Program-made: the position numbers and the translations under genes | In this document: one piece after another, positions 53,627 to 62,695 of the stretch | How positions within the stretch are numbered: position 1 is the first letter of the stretch | Layout: every line of letters begins with the position of its first letter | Notes under the pieces: generated by a model | Databases searched by the model: none | Told to the model about the DNA's origin: nothing | What the model saw: the letters and a program-made list of their open reading frames with translations, nothing else | Source of the DNA: Ruegeria sp. R13_0 | Lineage (GTDB): Bacteria; Pseudomonadota; Alphaproteobacteria; Rhodobacterales; Rhodobacteraceae | DNA length: 64,000 nucleotides | Reading direction: 5' to 3' | Assembly (NCBI RefSeq): GCF_017743995.1 | Contig: NZ_JAGHRB010000001.1 | Coordinates: forward strand, 434,001 to 498,000

Positions 53627-53995
53627 GTGTCACAAACGCTTTACGAGAAATACGGCGGCTTCAAAACCATCAGCCGTGTGGTGATGAGTTTCTACGAAAT
53701 AGCGCTTGAGTCCGACGAGATCGGGCATTTCTTTGAAGATATCGACATGCCGCGCCTGATTGACCATCAGACCAAGTTTGTCTCGTCTTTGGTTGGTGGT
53801 CCTGCGGCGTTCAGCGACGATAGGATCGAAGCCGTTCATCGGCACCTAGGCATTTCACATGATCATTTCGATGTCATGGCAGAGCTATTCGGCGAAGCGC
53901 TCGAGATGCATGGCATGTCCGAGCGCGATATCAAAACGGCCCTTGGCGCGATTGAAGGCAAACGCTCGATCATCGTCAGCCGTGACGCGGCATGA
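53627..53995 (+). CDS. Truncated hemoglobin (group 1 type)
   Basis: Haem protein of 122 residues, a length usual for truncated globins. GTG start at 53627. LYEKYGGFKTISRVVMSFYE gives the A/B helices with B10 Tyr23; the proximal haem ligand is His71 in EAVHRHLGISHDHFDVMAEL; VGGPAAFSD is the usual glycine turn before F. The stop overlaps the start of the cyclase gene (ATGA), so both are made together. Globins of this type bind O2, NO or CO; coupling to a cyclase suggests sensing rather than storage, which is inference. Confidence 0.9.
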   Translation: MSQTLYEKYGGFKTISRVVMSFYEIALESDEIGHFFEDIDMPRLIDHQTKFVSSLVGGPAAFSDDRIEAVHRHLGISHDHFDVMAELFGEALEMHGMSERDIKTALGAIEGKRSIIVSRDAA

Positions 53996-55050
53996 GCATC
54001 CTTGCCATCAACGAACAACTTCTGCGGGCCATCGGCGTTGGTGTTGCCGTTGTGCGGGCCTCGGATCTGAAATTCGTCTTTCATAACAGCCCCTTCGCCG
54101 AATGGTTTGGCAAGCCTGAGAAAAAGCAGTCTCTGTTGGATATCTTGCCGGATCTCGACATCAAAGAGCTGGAGGACGTCAAGCAATCCGGCCTGCGGTA
54201 TTCGGTCGAGCTTCAGATCAAACCCAAGCGCCGGACGCTGATCTTTGCGGTCACCGTCTCACTGGCCAGTGGGTTGTCGGAACAGGTGCTGATCGTGGAA
54301 TGCCAGAATATCACGCGCATTCGCGAGCTTGAGAGCATGATCGATAGCTACTCGACCATGGTCGAGCGCAACACGCGCGAACTGGAGCGCGAGAAAGAGC
54401 GGGTTGAACGTCTTCTGCTGAACGTGATGCCCCGCGCGGTGTATGAAGAGTTCAAGACGTTTGGCGTCGTGACCCCTCAGCTGTTCGACGAAGTCTCGGT
54501 GGTGATGTTGGATTTCGTCGGGTTCACGGATTTTGCTGCCAAAACCGACCCGACGGTCACCTTGAGCGAGTTGAATGATATCTTCACGGCCTTCGACCGG
54601 ATCGTCGAGCAATACGGTTGCGAGCGGATCAAAACGATTGGGGACGCCTATCTGGCCGTCTCTGGCATGCCGGATGCGACGCCCGACCATGCCACGGCGG
54701 TCGCCCATTGCGCAGTGCGCTTCCTGCGGTATCTCGAGCGGCGTAACGAAAGCCACCCGCACAAATGGCAGGCCCGGATCGGCTTGGGCATGGGGCCGGC
54801 TGTCGGGTCGGTCGTGGGCATTCAGAAATATGTGTATGACGTGTTTGGCCCAGCCGTGAACATCGCCGCGCGCCTGCAAGTCTTTGCAAACCCGATGAAC
54901 ATCGTCGCGCCGGAGGCGATGAAATATGCGTTAATCGACGAGTTTCAGGTCTCGGATCTGGGACGGGTCGAGATCAAGGGGATGGGGGAGATGGATCTGA
55001 TCAACGTCTCGTCAGGCCTCAGCGCTAATCAGGGAAGCCGATTGTTCTGA
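53992..55050 (+). CDS. PAS-class III nucleotide cyclase, predicted adenylate cyclase
   Basis: 352 residues, soluble. Residues 1-110 look like a PAS or haem-NO-like sensor fold (RASDLKFVFHNSPFAEWFGK, ending VECQNITRIREL), then a signalling coiled coil (about 110-145, NTRELEREKERVERLL) and the cyclase domain. Metal aspartates are Asp174 (MLDFVGFTDF) and Asp218 (IGDAYLAVSG). Base-specifying residues are Lys214 (RIKTIGDAY) and Asp283 (YDVFGPAVNIAARL), the ATP pattern of adenylate cyclases; Asn290 and Arg294 complete the transition-state set. Overlaps the globin gene by 4 bases. Confidence 0.9.
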   Translation: MSILAINEQLLRAIGVGVAVVRASDLKFVFHNSPFAEWFGKPEKKQSLLDILPDLDIKELEDVKQSGLRYSVELQIKPKRRTLIFAVTVSLASGLSEQVLIVECQNITRIRELESMIDSYSTMVERNTRELEREKERVERLLLNVMPRAVYEEFKTFGVVTPQLFDEVSVVMLDFVGFTDFAAKTDPTVTLSELNDIFTAFDRIVEQYGCERIKTIGDAYLAVSGMPDATPDHATAVAHCAVRFLRYLERRNESHPHKWQARIGLGMGPAVGSVVGIQKYVYDVFGPAVNIAARLQVFANPMNIVAPEAMKYALIDEFQVSDLGRVEIKGMGEMDLINVSSGLSANQGSRLF

Positions 55051-55053
55051 GGA

Positions 55054-55671
55054 TCAGTCATCCTGCGGCACCAGACCCAGCCCGCGCAGGTAAATCCCAA
55101 TCCCGCTTTCGAGAAGGTCCTCGGGCGAAAAGGGCGAGGTCGCACCGGTCGCGTTACGCGCATAGAGTTCGACCACACCGTGACTCATTGCCCAAATATG
55201 GGCCGAGAACATGGACGCGGGAGGCCGCTTTTCCGGTGGGATATGTTGCGACAGGTCCGCAGCTGCCTTCTCCAGAACCGTTTTGGCCCGGTTTGACGCT
55301 AACGACAGCTCGGGCGTGCGGTTCGGGGAAATCCCACTTTCGAACATGGCGATGTAGTGGCCGGGATGCTTGCGGGCAAAGGCCAGATAGGCGCGCCCGG
55401 TGGCCTCAAACGCGGCCAAAGCGGATGGCTGGCCCTCGTCATAGGCATATTGCATCAGGTCGGCGAACATCTCAAACCCTTGGCGGGCAGCTTCGGCGAT
55501 CAGGTCCTCACGCCCGTGATAGTGCCGGTAGACAGCAGCCGGAGTCACCCCGGCGGTCTTGGCGGCCTCGGACAGGGTAAAACCGGTGGGGCCTTTCTCT
55601 TCGATCAACGACAGCGCGGCCTCGATCAAGGCCTGCTTCAGGTTTCCGTGGTGATACCCGCGCTTCGTCAT
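55054..55671 (-). CDS. TetR/AcrR family regulator
   Basis: 205 residues. N-terminal helix-turn-helix (KQALIEAALSLIEEKGPTGF, recognition helix AGVTPAAVYRHYHGREDLIA) and a helical ligand domain of the WHG/TetR_C type (YLAFARKHPGHYIAMFESGI, MSHGVVELYARNA). Ligand and targets unknown. It converges on the cyclase gene (3-base gap) and is followed upstream by no operon partner. Confidence 0.92.
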   Translation of the reverse strand: MTKRGYHHGNLKQALIEAALSLIEEKGPTGFTLSEAAKTAGVTPAAVYRHYHGREDLIAEAARQGFEMFADLMQYAYDEGQPSALAAFEATGRAYLAFARKHPGHYIAMFESGISPNRTPELSLASNRAKTVLEKAAADLSQHIPPEKRPPASMFSAHIWAMSHGVVELYARNATGATSPFSPEDLLESGIGIYLRGLGLVPQDD

Positions 55672-55782
55672 TCCGGCCTCAGGTTATTGGTTTTTCACGT
55701 GTTCGGATGCCAAGAGATAGTCCAATTTCAGCCAATGGTCCAACGCCCAGGCGATCAATTCTTGGCCACCCTTCTATTTACG

Positions 55783-56652
55783 TCAGGACTCCCAAACATC
55801 CGGTCCACCGCAGATATTCGGATCATTCTCGCCGATGGCTTTTTCGTCTTTTTCATCGTAATCCAAAGCCAGCAGCACCGTTCGGATCGCTGCAAGGCGC
55901 GCGCGTTTCTTGTCGTCAGACCGCACGATGGTCCAAGGACAGTTTTCCGAATGTGATCGGGTCAGAGTTTCAGAAATCGACTGAGTGTATTCATCCCATT
56001 TTTCCAATCCGGCGATATCGATTGGGCTGAGTTTCCACTGTTTGAGCGGATCCGTCTCACGCGCCAAAAAGCGGTTCAGCTGTTCCGCCCGGCCGACATT
56101 CAGCCAGAACTTGAACAGACTTATCCCGTCGTTCACGAACCCGGTTTCCAGCGGCAACACCTGACGGAAGAACCGTTCGCGTTCCTCCTGATTACAGAAC
56201 CCAAAGACGTTTTCTACGACACCTCGATTGTACCAGCTGCGGTCGAAAAACACGATCTCACCGGCCGAGGGAAGGTGCTGGATGTAGCGTTGGAAATACC
56301 ACTGGCTGCGCTCGGAATCCGAGGGCTTACTGAGCGCGACATTCCGCGCTCCGCGTGGGTTCAGGTTCTCGCGGAACCGCTTGATGGTGCCACCTTTTCC
56401 CGCCGCATCTCTGCCTTCAAAGATGATCGCGACCCGTTGGCCGGTTTCTTTGACCCAGGATTGCATTTTAACCAGTTCGATTTGCAGCGCCTCGATCTGC
56501 GTCTCATATTCCTTGGTCTTCATTTTTTCGGCGTAAGGATAGCTCGGGTTCAGGATGTCGCCCTTGTTTGCCTTTTCGATCATTTTGCGCACGTCGCCGG
56601 GCGCTTTCTTTTGAAAGTACTGTTCGATGGAACCTTTTTCTGACCGGGCCAT
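55783..56652 (-). CDS. ppk2: Polyphosphate kinase 2 (class I-like)
   Basis: 289 residues. P-loop kinase that moves phosphate between polyphosphate and nucleotides: Walker [19 protein letters not shown] (residues about 77-90), Walker [21 protein letters not shown] and lid arginines ([20 protein letters not shown]). A single-domain enzyme with an N-terminal 55-residue extension. Direction (NTP synthesis or polyphosphate synthesis) cannot be told from sequence alone. It is an independent gene some 40 kb from the CHAD/ParA/CYTH operon. Confidence 0.94.
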   Translation of the reverse strand: MARSEKGSIEQYFQKKAPGDVRKMIEKANKGDILNPSYPYAEKMKTKEYETQIEALQIELVKMQSWVKETGQRVAIIFEGRDAAGKGGTIKRFRENLNPRGARNVALSKPSDSERSQWYFQRYIQHLPSAGEIVFFDRSWYNRGVVENVFGFCNQEERERFFRQVLPLETGFVNDGISLFKFWLNVGRAEQLNRFLARETDPLKQWKLSPIDIAGLEKWDEYTQSISETLTRSHSENCPWTIVRSDDKKRARLAAIRTVLLALDYDEKDEKAIGENDPNICGGPDVWES

Positions 56653-56701
56653 GCGCTACCTCGCGATAAAATCCATATCTTACTATGAATTAGGTGCTGG
56701 C

Positions 56702-57661
56702 CTAACGCAAACCCGCCCGTTGCGCGGCGCGGTCGATGGCGGCGGCGACTTCATCGGCTGCAACGACCTGGGGCATATGGCCGATGCCCGGCAGTTCGAT
56801 CAGCTCGGCACCGGGGATCTGTTCGATCAAGCGGGTCGAATGCCAATCCAGCTTGACCGTCGTGTCTGCCGTGCCGTGAATGATTTCGGTGGGTACAGAG
56901 ATCTCACCGTATCGGGGCTGCAGACGCTCAACCTCTTCCAGCAGCCGAACCCGTTGTTTTGCGTTGGCATGCATCGAGGCGCGGCGCATTGTCAGGGCGG
57001 GGCCGAAATGCTCGGCATAGCCTTCGGGCGCAGTTTGTGGCGCGAATACCTTGTCGAGGGCGGTTTCGACATAAGATTCCGGCACGTAAGAGGTGATCAG
57101 GGGCAGGGCAAGCGCATTGCCAAGCCCGGTCGCGGCCAATCGGTTGAAATTGTCCAGCGGCGTCTCCCACGGGATCGCGGCCGGAGCGATCAGCACAAGG
57201 GCCGAGAGATTGTTGGGACGGGTTACGGCCCAGGCCAGCGCCACCGACCCTCCAAGGCTTTGTCCCGCGACGATGGGTTTCTCTGCGCCAAGTTGGGCGG
57301 CTGCACGCTGCAGAATATCCGCCTGCTCTTGAATGGTTTCACCATCGGGATTGAAGCTGTCCGAATAGCCAAGGCCGGGACGGTCAAACACGATCACGCG
57401 GTAGTTTTCGGCCAGAATAGGGGCCAAGGCGAAGGTCATGTCGCGGGTATTGCCGCTGGAGCCATGGATCAAGACCACGTCAGGGCCATCCCCCATGACA
57501 ACCGCATGCACGGCAATCCCATCCACATCGAGTATCTGACCTTCGGGCGGAAACACCTGCTCGGCGCGGGCCTCGCTCTGGGCGGCGCGCCACAGGGTAA
57601 ACGCTGCAAAGCCGATCAGGCCCAGCGTCAGGAGTATCCAGATCTTAGCGGCCAATTTCAC
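56702..57661 (-). CDS. Alpha/beta hydrolase
   Basis: 319 residues with an N-terminal membrane helix ([18 protein letters not shown]) and an alpha/beta-hydrolase domain: oxyanion region [14 protein letters not shown], nucleophile elbow [14 protein letters not shown] with Ser, acidic [14 protein letters not shown] and His in [10 protein letters not shown]. The substrate is unknown; it is not MetX, as it lacks that length and lid. Its start lies inside the end of metA (17-base overlap), so it is read after metA. Confidence 0.88.
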   Translation of the reverse strand: MKLAAKIWILLTLGLIGFAAFTLWRAAQSEARAEQVFPPEGQILDVDGIAVHAVVMGDGPDVVLIHGSSGNTRDMTFALAPILAENYRVIVFDRPGLGYSDSFNPDGETIQEQADILQRAAAQLGAEKPIVAGQSLGGSVALAWAVTRPNNLSALVLIAPAAIPWETPLDNFNRLAATGLGNALALPLITSYVPESYVETALDKVFAPQTAPEGYAEHFGPALTMRRASMHANAKQRVRLLEEVERLQPRYGEISVPTEIIHGTADTTVKLDWHSTRLIEQIPGAELIELPGIGHMPQVVAADEVAAAIDRAAQRAGLR

Positions 57662-58562
57662 TCATATCAAAGGGGGTGGACTGATAGATTTCATTGATCC
57701 AGTTACCATAGAGCAGATGCGCATGGCTGCGCCACCGGTTCTGCGGCACCTGTGTCGGATCGTCATCCGGATAATAATTCATTGGCACATTGATCGGTGT
57801 GCCATTGGCGATGTCCCGATCATATTCCTGCTTCAACGTATCGCTGTCATATTCGAAATGGTTGAAGATATAGAGCGCACGATGCGCCGGGTCCTCGACA
57901 AGGCAAGGACCTGCTTCATCGCTGCCAAGCAACGTGACAAGGCCGTCCGCGGCGTCAATCTCGGCCTGCTTCATCTCGGTCCAGCGGCTGACGGGAATAA
58001 CGCAATCATCCGAGAATCCCCGCAAAAACGGAGACGACGGGAGCAGATTCCGATGCCGGAAACAGCCAAAGGCCTTGGCGTCCAGCATGTGTTTTTTCAC
58101 GCCGTGGAAGTGATTGATCATCGCCATGCCGCCCCAGCAGACCCCGAAGGTGGAATGGACGTTGGTCTGGGTCCACTCAAACACCTCTCGGAGTTCTTCC
58201 CAATAGGTGACATCATCGAATTCCAGATGCTCGATCGGCGCACCGGTGATGATCAGGCCGTCGAACTTCTGGTCCTTCACGACCTTGAACGGCTGATAGA
58301 ACTCGGCCATATGCGCAGCGGCGGTGTTCTTGGTCCGATGCTCGGTCATGCGGATCAGAGACAGGTCAATCTGCAGCGGAGTTGCCCCGATCAGACGCGC
58401 GAACTGGTTCTCGGTCTGGATCTTCTTGGGCATCAGGTTCAGCAGCCCGATCCGCAGGGGGCGAATATCCTGACGCATTGCCTGATCCGCAGCCATGACC
58501 ATGACGCCTTCCTGGGTCAGGACGTCAAAGGCGGGCAGTTCGGATGGGATTTTGATCGGCAT
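57645..58562 (-). CDS. metA: Homoserine O-acyltransferase MetA (predicted acetyl-specific)
   Basis: Activates homoserine for methionine synthesis. 305 residues. Catalytic Cys142 is in [18 protein letters not shown]; the catalytic His and Glu are in [18 protein letters not shown]. Residue 111 is Glu (GAPIEHLEF), the position where Glu predicts acetyl-CoA and Gly succinyl-CoA (E. coli) preference. So homoserine O-acetyltransferase activity is predicted despite the name. Preceded by a P-loop gene with only 35 bases between, leaving no room for a riboswitch. Followed by the hydrolase. Confidence 0.94.
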   Translation of the reverse strand: MPIKIPSELPAFDVLTQEGVMVMAADQAMRQDIRPLRIGLLNLMPKKIQTENQFARLIGATPLQIDLSLIRMTEHRTKNTAAAHMAEFYQPFKVVKDQKFDGLIITGAPIEHLEFDDVTYWEELREVFEWTQTNVHSTFGVCWGGMAMINHFHGVKKHMLDAKAFGCFRHRNLLPSSPFLRGFSDDCVIPVSRWTEMKQAEIDAADGLVTLLGSDEAGPCLVEDPAHRALYIFNHFEYDSDTLKQEYDRDIANGTPINVPMNYYPDDDPTQVPQNRWRSHAHLLYGNWINEIYQSTPFDMSEIGR

Positions 58563-58597
58563 CGGGTCAGACTTCTGAATAGGTTAGGAGGAGGTAG

Positions 58598-59470
58598 TTA
58601 GGCGCGATCGCGCCCGGTCTCAAGGGTGCGTTCGATCAACTCATCGAAATCGGCCGCATCGCGCACTTCTCCGATGTCTTTGGCCGTTATCGTAACGCCC
58701 CAGTTTTTCGCCATCGCTTCGTATCGGGGCTGACGATGGGCAAGCGCCTGAGCGTAGGTCCATCGGATGAACGCGTCCGGGTTCACGTCAGCCTCAGAAC
58801 AGCCGTTTTGATCCAGATATTCGGTCCAGACGCGGGTCAGGAATTCAGCCTGATAGGACATCGGCTTTGGGGCCTTGTCAAAGCGTCGGACCAGCTCGGC
58901 CGTGTGGTCTTCATCACCCTGCAGCCAGATCATCAGCGCCTGTTTTGATAGCTCAGACATCAGTTGATCCGCTGGGTCATCCGGGTCGACCCACTCGCAA
59001 ATCGACCCGCCGGTGTCGCAGATGAAATGCGGATAGCCATAGAGACGCTCTGCCCGGTCCACGAAATATTCGGTGTCCAGAAGGGCGTGAATCTCGGCCA
59101 GTCGGAATTGTTCCTGCCGACGGCGATACTCGGACATCTCCAAACCGCCAAGCGCCGGATTGCCGGGTTTGCCAAGGTAGGATGCAACAGGGGTCAGGTT
59201 CTCGAACGAGATGTTCGAGCCGATATAGATCGAATCCGACAACAGCAGGTCCCTCAGAAATGGGACTTTCATCGCCTCGGCCTTGGCGTTATCGGCAATG
59301 TATTCGCCCATGTAGCGGGTGCCGATCCGATAGTCGACGGAGTAGTGAAACCAGCCGCCGCTGTCCCGCAGGATGTTGGATACATAGGTCTTGCCAAGCC
59401 CCGACATGCCGAAAAACAGCACCTTCTTGCGTGCAGCCCCACGCCAATCTCTTGCCGAGCTGTAGATCAT
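58598..59470 (-). CDS. P-loop ATPase-like protein of unknown function
   Basis: 290 residues from ATG 59470; not recognised. A clear Walker A GMSGLGKTYVSNILRDSGGW occurs near residue 22, and a possible aspartate strand HFICDTGGSICEWVDP near 150. No helicase, kinase or AAA+ signature follows. Middle and C-terminal parts are charged and helical. The longer reading frame to 59896 runs across the next gene and is rejected. It lies immediately before metA (35-base gap), the same direction, so the two may be co-expressed; a metabolic link is only suggestion. Confidence 0.75.
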   Translation of the reverse strand: MIYSSARDWRGAARKKVLFFGMSGLGKTYVSNILRDSGGWFHYSVDYRIGTRYMGEYIADNAKAEAMKVPFLRDLLLSDSIYIGSNISFENLTPVASYLGKPGNPALGGLEMSEYRRRQEQFRLAEIHALLDTEYFVDRAERLYGYPHFICDTGGSICEWVDPDDPADQLMSELSKQALMIWLQGDEDHTAELVRRFDKAPKPMSYQAEFLTRVWTEYLDQNGCSEADVNPDAFIRWTYAQALAHRQPRYEAMAKNWGVTITAKDIGEVRDAADFDELIERTLETGRDRA

Positions 59471-59520
59471 CTTGCGCTGTCCCTTGTTTTTGCCTTTGCT
59501 AAATCGGGCAGGCGGCGGCG

Positions 59521-60417
59521 TCAATCGCGTGGGGCGGCTCGGTTGAGGATCAATAGTCCCGCGGCCAGCACGGCAAAGCCTATATAGGCGCGAGGATCCA
59601 GTGCCTCGTCTCGCAGCAAAGCGCCCAAAACGATTGCGACAGGTGGGATGATGAGGGTCACGAGCAATAGATTGCCACTGCCCGCCATCGAAAGGACCCG
59701 GTAGTAGAGAAGATATGCACCCGCCGTCGCGATCAGGGAATAATACGCGATTGCCGCCCATGTGACCGCGGGCAGGCTGAGGCTTGGGATGCCGTCCGTC
59801 ATAAGGGCAATCGGGATCATGAACAGGGTCGAGCCGGTCAGCATCCCGGCGGCGGCGACAATCGGCGGGAGGGAGCTTAGATGTTTGCGCGCCCAAACGC
59901 CGGCAAATGCGTAGGAGATAGTGCCCGCGAGGATGGCAAGTTGAGCTGTGTTTTGCAGGCTGAAGCTGGTGAGGTTGCCGACCCCGATCGCGATTGAAAC
60001 GCCAAAAAAGCCCAGTCCAGCGCCGAGAAGGCGCGGTGATGTCAACCTCTCGTCGGAAAAGAAGAGGGCAGCAACGAGAACGCCGAAGATAGCCGTTGCC
60101 GCGTTCAAAATCGCCGTAAGGCCTGTGTCAATGTATAACTGCCCCCACGCCATCAGCGAGAACGGAATCACGTTGTTGAGCAGTCCCATGACCAGAAAAC
60201 CCAACCAGAGGCGAGGTGAGCTCGGGACGCTCAGACCCCTGAGCCAAACCACCAACCACAAGGCCAGCATTGCCCAGAATGTTCGATGCAGCACCGAGGT
60301 CATCACTGGTATCGTGTCCAGCGCAATCCGAATTGAAACGAATGAAGCACCCCAGATGATGCCCAGCAACGAAAGCTCAGCCCATGCGCGGGGGGATAGG
60401 TGTTTTTGGTGTTCCAT
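59521..60417 (-). CDS. EamA/DMT-family permease
   Basis: 298 residues, ten predicted membrane helices in two EamA repeats (WAELSLLGIIWGASFVSIRI; ILAGTISYAFAGVWARKHLS). Drug/metabolite transporter superfamily, RhaT/YdcZ-like. The substrate is unknown. It precedes the P-loop gene, 50 bases apart, on the same strand. Start ATG 60417. Confidence 0.9.
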   Translation of the reverse strand: MEHQKHLSPRAWAELSLLGIIWGASFVSIRIALDTIPVMTSVLHRTFWAMLALWLVVWLRGLSVPSSPRLWLGFLVMGLLNNVIPFSLMAWGQLYIDTGLTAILNAATAIFGVLVAALFFSDERLTSPRLLGAGLGFFGVSIAIGVGNLTSFSLQNTAQLAILAGTISYAFAGVWARKHLSSLPPIVAAAGMLTGSTLFMIPIALMTDGIPSLSLPAVTWAAIAYYSLIATAGAYLLYYRVLSMAGSGNLLLVTLIIPPVAIVLGALLRDEALDPRAYIGFAVLAAGLLILNRAAPRD

Positions 60418-60473
60418 GAACAGGTTGTGGCAGCTTTGAGTTCATGCGGCGACCCGAAAGATGCGGAAACAAA

Positions 60474-60498
60474 AGACCCCACCGAAACGGCGGGGTCT
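60474..60498 (-). terminator. Rho-independent terminator of the FadL-like gene
   Basis: On the minus strand AGACCCCGCCG-TTT-CGGTGGGGTCT forms an 11-pair stem (one G-T pair) followed by TTTGTTT. It lies 22 bases after the stop at 60521. Confidence 0.88.
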
Positions 60499-60520
60499 GT
60501 TTGGTTTTTGTGTGGGGCGA

Positions 60521-61633
60521 TTAGTCCAGAGCGTAGGTGATCTGGAAGCCGACGCTCCAAGCGCTGTTGCCGGTGAAGTCAGCAGTCACACCACCAGCGC
60601 CATCTGCGGTAGCATCCCCAATATCAGTGTATCGAACACCAGCTGAGATTTTGGCTTTTTCAAGCGAGTATGTCCCGCCGACCCCAATGCTCCAAAAACC
60701 ATCAGTCGGTCCCAAATTGGAAACTGGTTCGCCTTCGTCAGTCTCGTAGCCGAGAGTTACAGCACCAGAAAATTCTTCCGAAAATTGGTAGCCCAGTCCC
60801 AGCGTGTACGTGTAAGTGGCGTTGTCGTAGTCTACGAGCGGCGAAGTCGGAGGGTAGTTTGGCGGATTGTAGACCAGTTGCGGCCAGTCAACCCAGCGAA
60901 TCGAGCCAAACAACAGAGTCTTTGGGGCCACGCCGGTTTGAAAATCCAAGTTTACAGATTGAGGTGTTTCAATCTCTGACGAGGATTCAACCGCTGTTCC
61001 GCCGATGGTTTCAGTCTGGGAAAGATCGTGGGAAATCTTTGAGTTGTAAGTCAGTGCCACCCGCGCAGCAATCTCAGGCTTTTCCCACGCAACGCCAACA
61101 ACATAGCCGAAATCAATCTCGGCATCAGTACTGACAGTGTAGTTACCTGCGATGGGTACTCCAACATTTGCCTCTACCCGTTGTGCCCTGACCCCGCCAA
61201 TAGCACTGAAACCGTTGTCGAACTTGTATCGAAACAAAGCGGTTATTGCGTCAGTGTCCGCTGTCGCTCTCAATACGTCGTTCGCTGTACCACCCTGAGA
61301 TAGCGGGTAATCAGGCGAGTACGCGATATCTGCACCAAACGGCTGGTCATACATAATCGCGAAATCAAGCTGATCGGTCAGCGACGTTTTGTACCCCAAG
61401 TGAGGGGTAAAGAAGTCATTTGCGACGTTTCCGGAGTCTATCGGCTCCAACGACCCGAATATGTTTGGCATTGTTCCGCTGACGCTCGGGTCCGTGTACC
61501 CGAGACGAAATTGCACAACCGATCCTTCTTCGAAAATCAGGTTGATCCCCTGACCGCTGCGGTCCAGACCGCCAGCGTAGCCAGCCGTTGCCCCCACGCA
61601 AACTGCGCACGCTGATAGTAGCGCTTTCTTCAT
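60521..61633 (-). CDS. FadL/OmpP1-like outer-membrane transport protein
   Basis: 370 residues. Signal peptide (LLSACAVCVGATAGYAGG) then the mature N-terminus GLDRSGQGINLIFEEGSVVQ, as in OmpP1/FadL. Alternating aromatic-polar strands run through the length, for example FTPHLGYKTSLTDQLDFAIM, TYTYTLGLGYQFSEEFSGAV and WSIGVGGTYSLEKAKISAGV. The last residues SVGFQITYALD resemble the terminal strand, although Asp instead of Phe is at the very end. Family proteins take up long-chain fatty acids or hydrocarbons; substrate here is unknown. Confidence 0.85.
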   Translation of the reverse strand: MKKALLSACAVCVGATAGYAGGLDRSGQGINLIFEEGSVVQFRLGYTDPSVSGTMPNIFGSLEPIDSGNVANDFFTPHLGYKTSLTDQLDFAIMYDQPFGADIAYSPDYPLSQGGTANDVLRATADTDAITALFRYKFDNGFSAIGGVRAQRVEANVGVPIAGNYTVSTDAEIDFGYVVGVAWEKPEIAARVALTYNSKISHDLSQTETIGGTAVESSSEIETPQSVNLDFQTGVAPKTLLFGSIRWVDWPQLVYNPPNYPPTSPLVDYDNATYTYTLGLGYQFSEEFSGAVTLGYETDEGEPVSNLGPTDGFWSIGVGGTYSLEKAKISAGVRYTDIGDATADGAGGVTADFTGNSAWSVGFQITYALD

Positions 61634-61760
61634 GTATTCCTCCCTTACTGTCCCTCGAAGGCCTGTATTGCATCTGTGTGAGTGTAAGATGCTGACCCGC
61701 TCGTTAATGATGCCCGATACTGGCTTGGTGACAGTTTTATCGTCAACTAGTGACCGTGCG

Positions 61761-62666
61761 TTACTTCTTGTGAGTGTCAGCGCGAACTGTTGCTAAACTG
61801 TTACGATTTTCGGACCAAACATTTAGAAAGATACCTGAAAAGATCACGGCTGCTCCGAGCAGCGTCCAATGATCCAGTGGTTCATGGTAAAGAAGCATAC
61901 CGACGACTGCGATCGTCGGCAGGCGGGCAAAGTCGAATGGTACCACCACGGTCGCGGGGGCGATTGCCAGTGCGTTTGTGATACAGAAATGCGCCAGAAG
62001 ACCGGCCAAACCAACCAGCAACAAAAAGGGTGCCGTTTGCAGCGTTGGCAAAGCGATTTGCTGGTCTATCCCTGCCGCTATCGTGCCCAGAACAGCTTGC
62101 ATCACGGTTAGCCAGAATACGATACAACCGATGCTGGCATGACGCGTGAGTTGTTTCGTCGTGATCGTTGTAAATGCAAAGAAAATCGCACTTCCAGCCG
62201 CCATGACAATACCCAGAGATAGGCTTGAGGTTCCGGGTCTTGTCACCATCAGAACACCGGCAAACGCAATCAGTGCAGAGGTCATGCGGATCGCGGTCAG
62301 GCGCTCTTTTAGCAGAAGCGGAGAGAGCAGGATTACCCAGATCGGCTGGGTGAATTCAAGCGCGAAAACCTGTGCCAGAGGAGCCACTCCGACCGCATAG
62401 AACCAGAGGTTTTGGCCGGTGAAATGGAACGTGTTGCGGATCGCGTGCAAACCAAGACGCTCGGTCGTGACCTGATGCCATTTGCGGGTCGCCGTCAGTA
62501 CCAGCGCCACGATGATCACGCCGACAAAACTGCGATACATCATGATCTCGAACGTATCGTGATGCAGGCTCAGCTCTCGCCCGGCGACGGCCATTGAGGA
62601 AAATGAGGCAATAGCGCCGGTCATCCACAGGGCGGCTTTCCCAATCGAGCCAGACGCTTCCCTCAA
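61761..62666 (-). CDS. EamA/DMT-family permease (second)
   Basis: 301 residues, ten membrane helices in two repeats (ALWMTGAIASFSSMAVAGRE; LGIVMAAGSAIFFAFTTITT). N-terminal part with SSMAVAGRELSLHHDTFEIM resembles the RarD/S-adenosylmethionine-like group. It is separate from the DMT gene 1.3 kb away and clearly different in sequence. Stands alone, facing left, 29 bases after the methyltransferase gene's stop. Confidence 0.9.
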   Translation of the reverse strand: MREASGSIGKAALWMTGAIASFSSMAVAGRELSLHHDTFEIMMYRSFVGVIIVALVLTATRKWHQVTTERLGLHAIRNTFHFTGQNLWFYAVGVAPLAQVFALEFTQPIWVILLSPLLLKERLTAIRMTSALIAFAGVLMVTRPGTSSLSLGIVMAAGSAIFFAFTTITTKQLTRHASIGCIVFWLTVMQAVLGTIAAGIDQQIALPTLQTAPFLLLVGLAGLLAHFCITNALAIAPATVVVPFDFARLPTIAVVGMLLYHEPLDHWTLLGAAVIFSGIFLNVWSENRNSLATVRADTHKK

Positions 62667-62695
62667 TCTCTTTCCTTCTATTTACGACGGACATC

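Noticed and set aside
58563..58620. SAM-II riboswitch upstream of metA
   Set aside because: SAM-II often precedes metA in alphaproteobacteria, but only 35 bases separate metA from the upstream gene and they show no matching pseudoknot.
59471..59896. Longer start for the P-loop gene
   Set aside because: The extension runs through the end of the EamA gene and reads as low-quality Arg/Pro/Gly-rich sequence.
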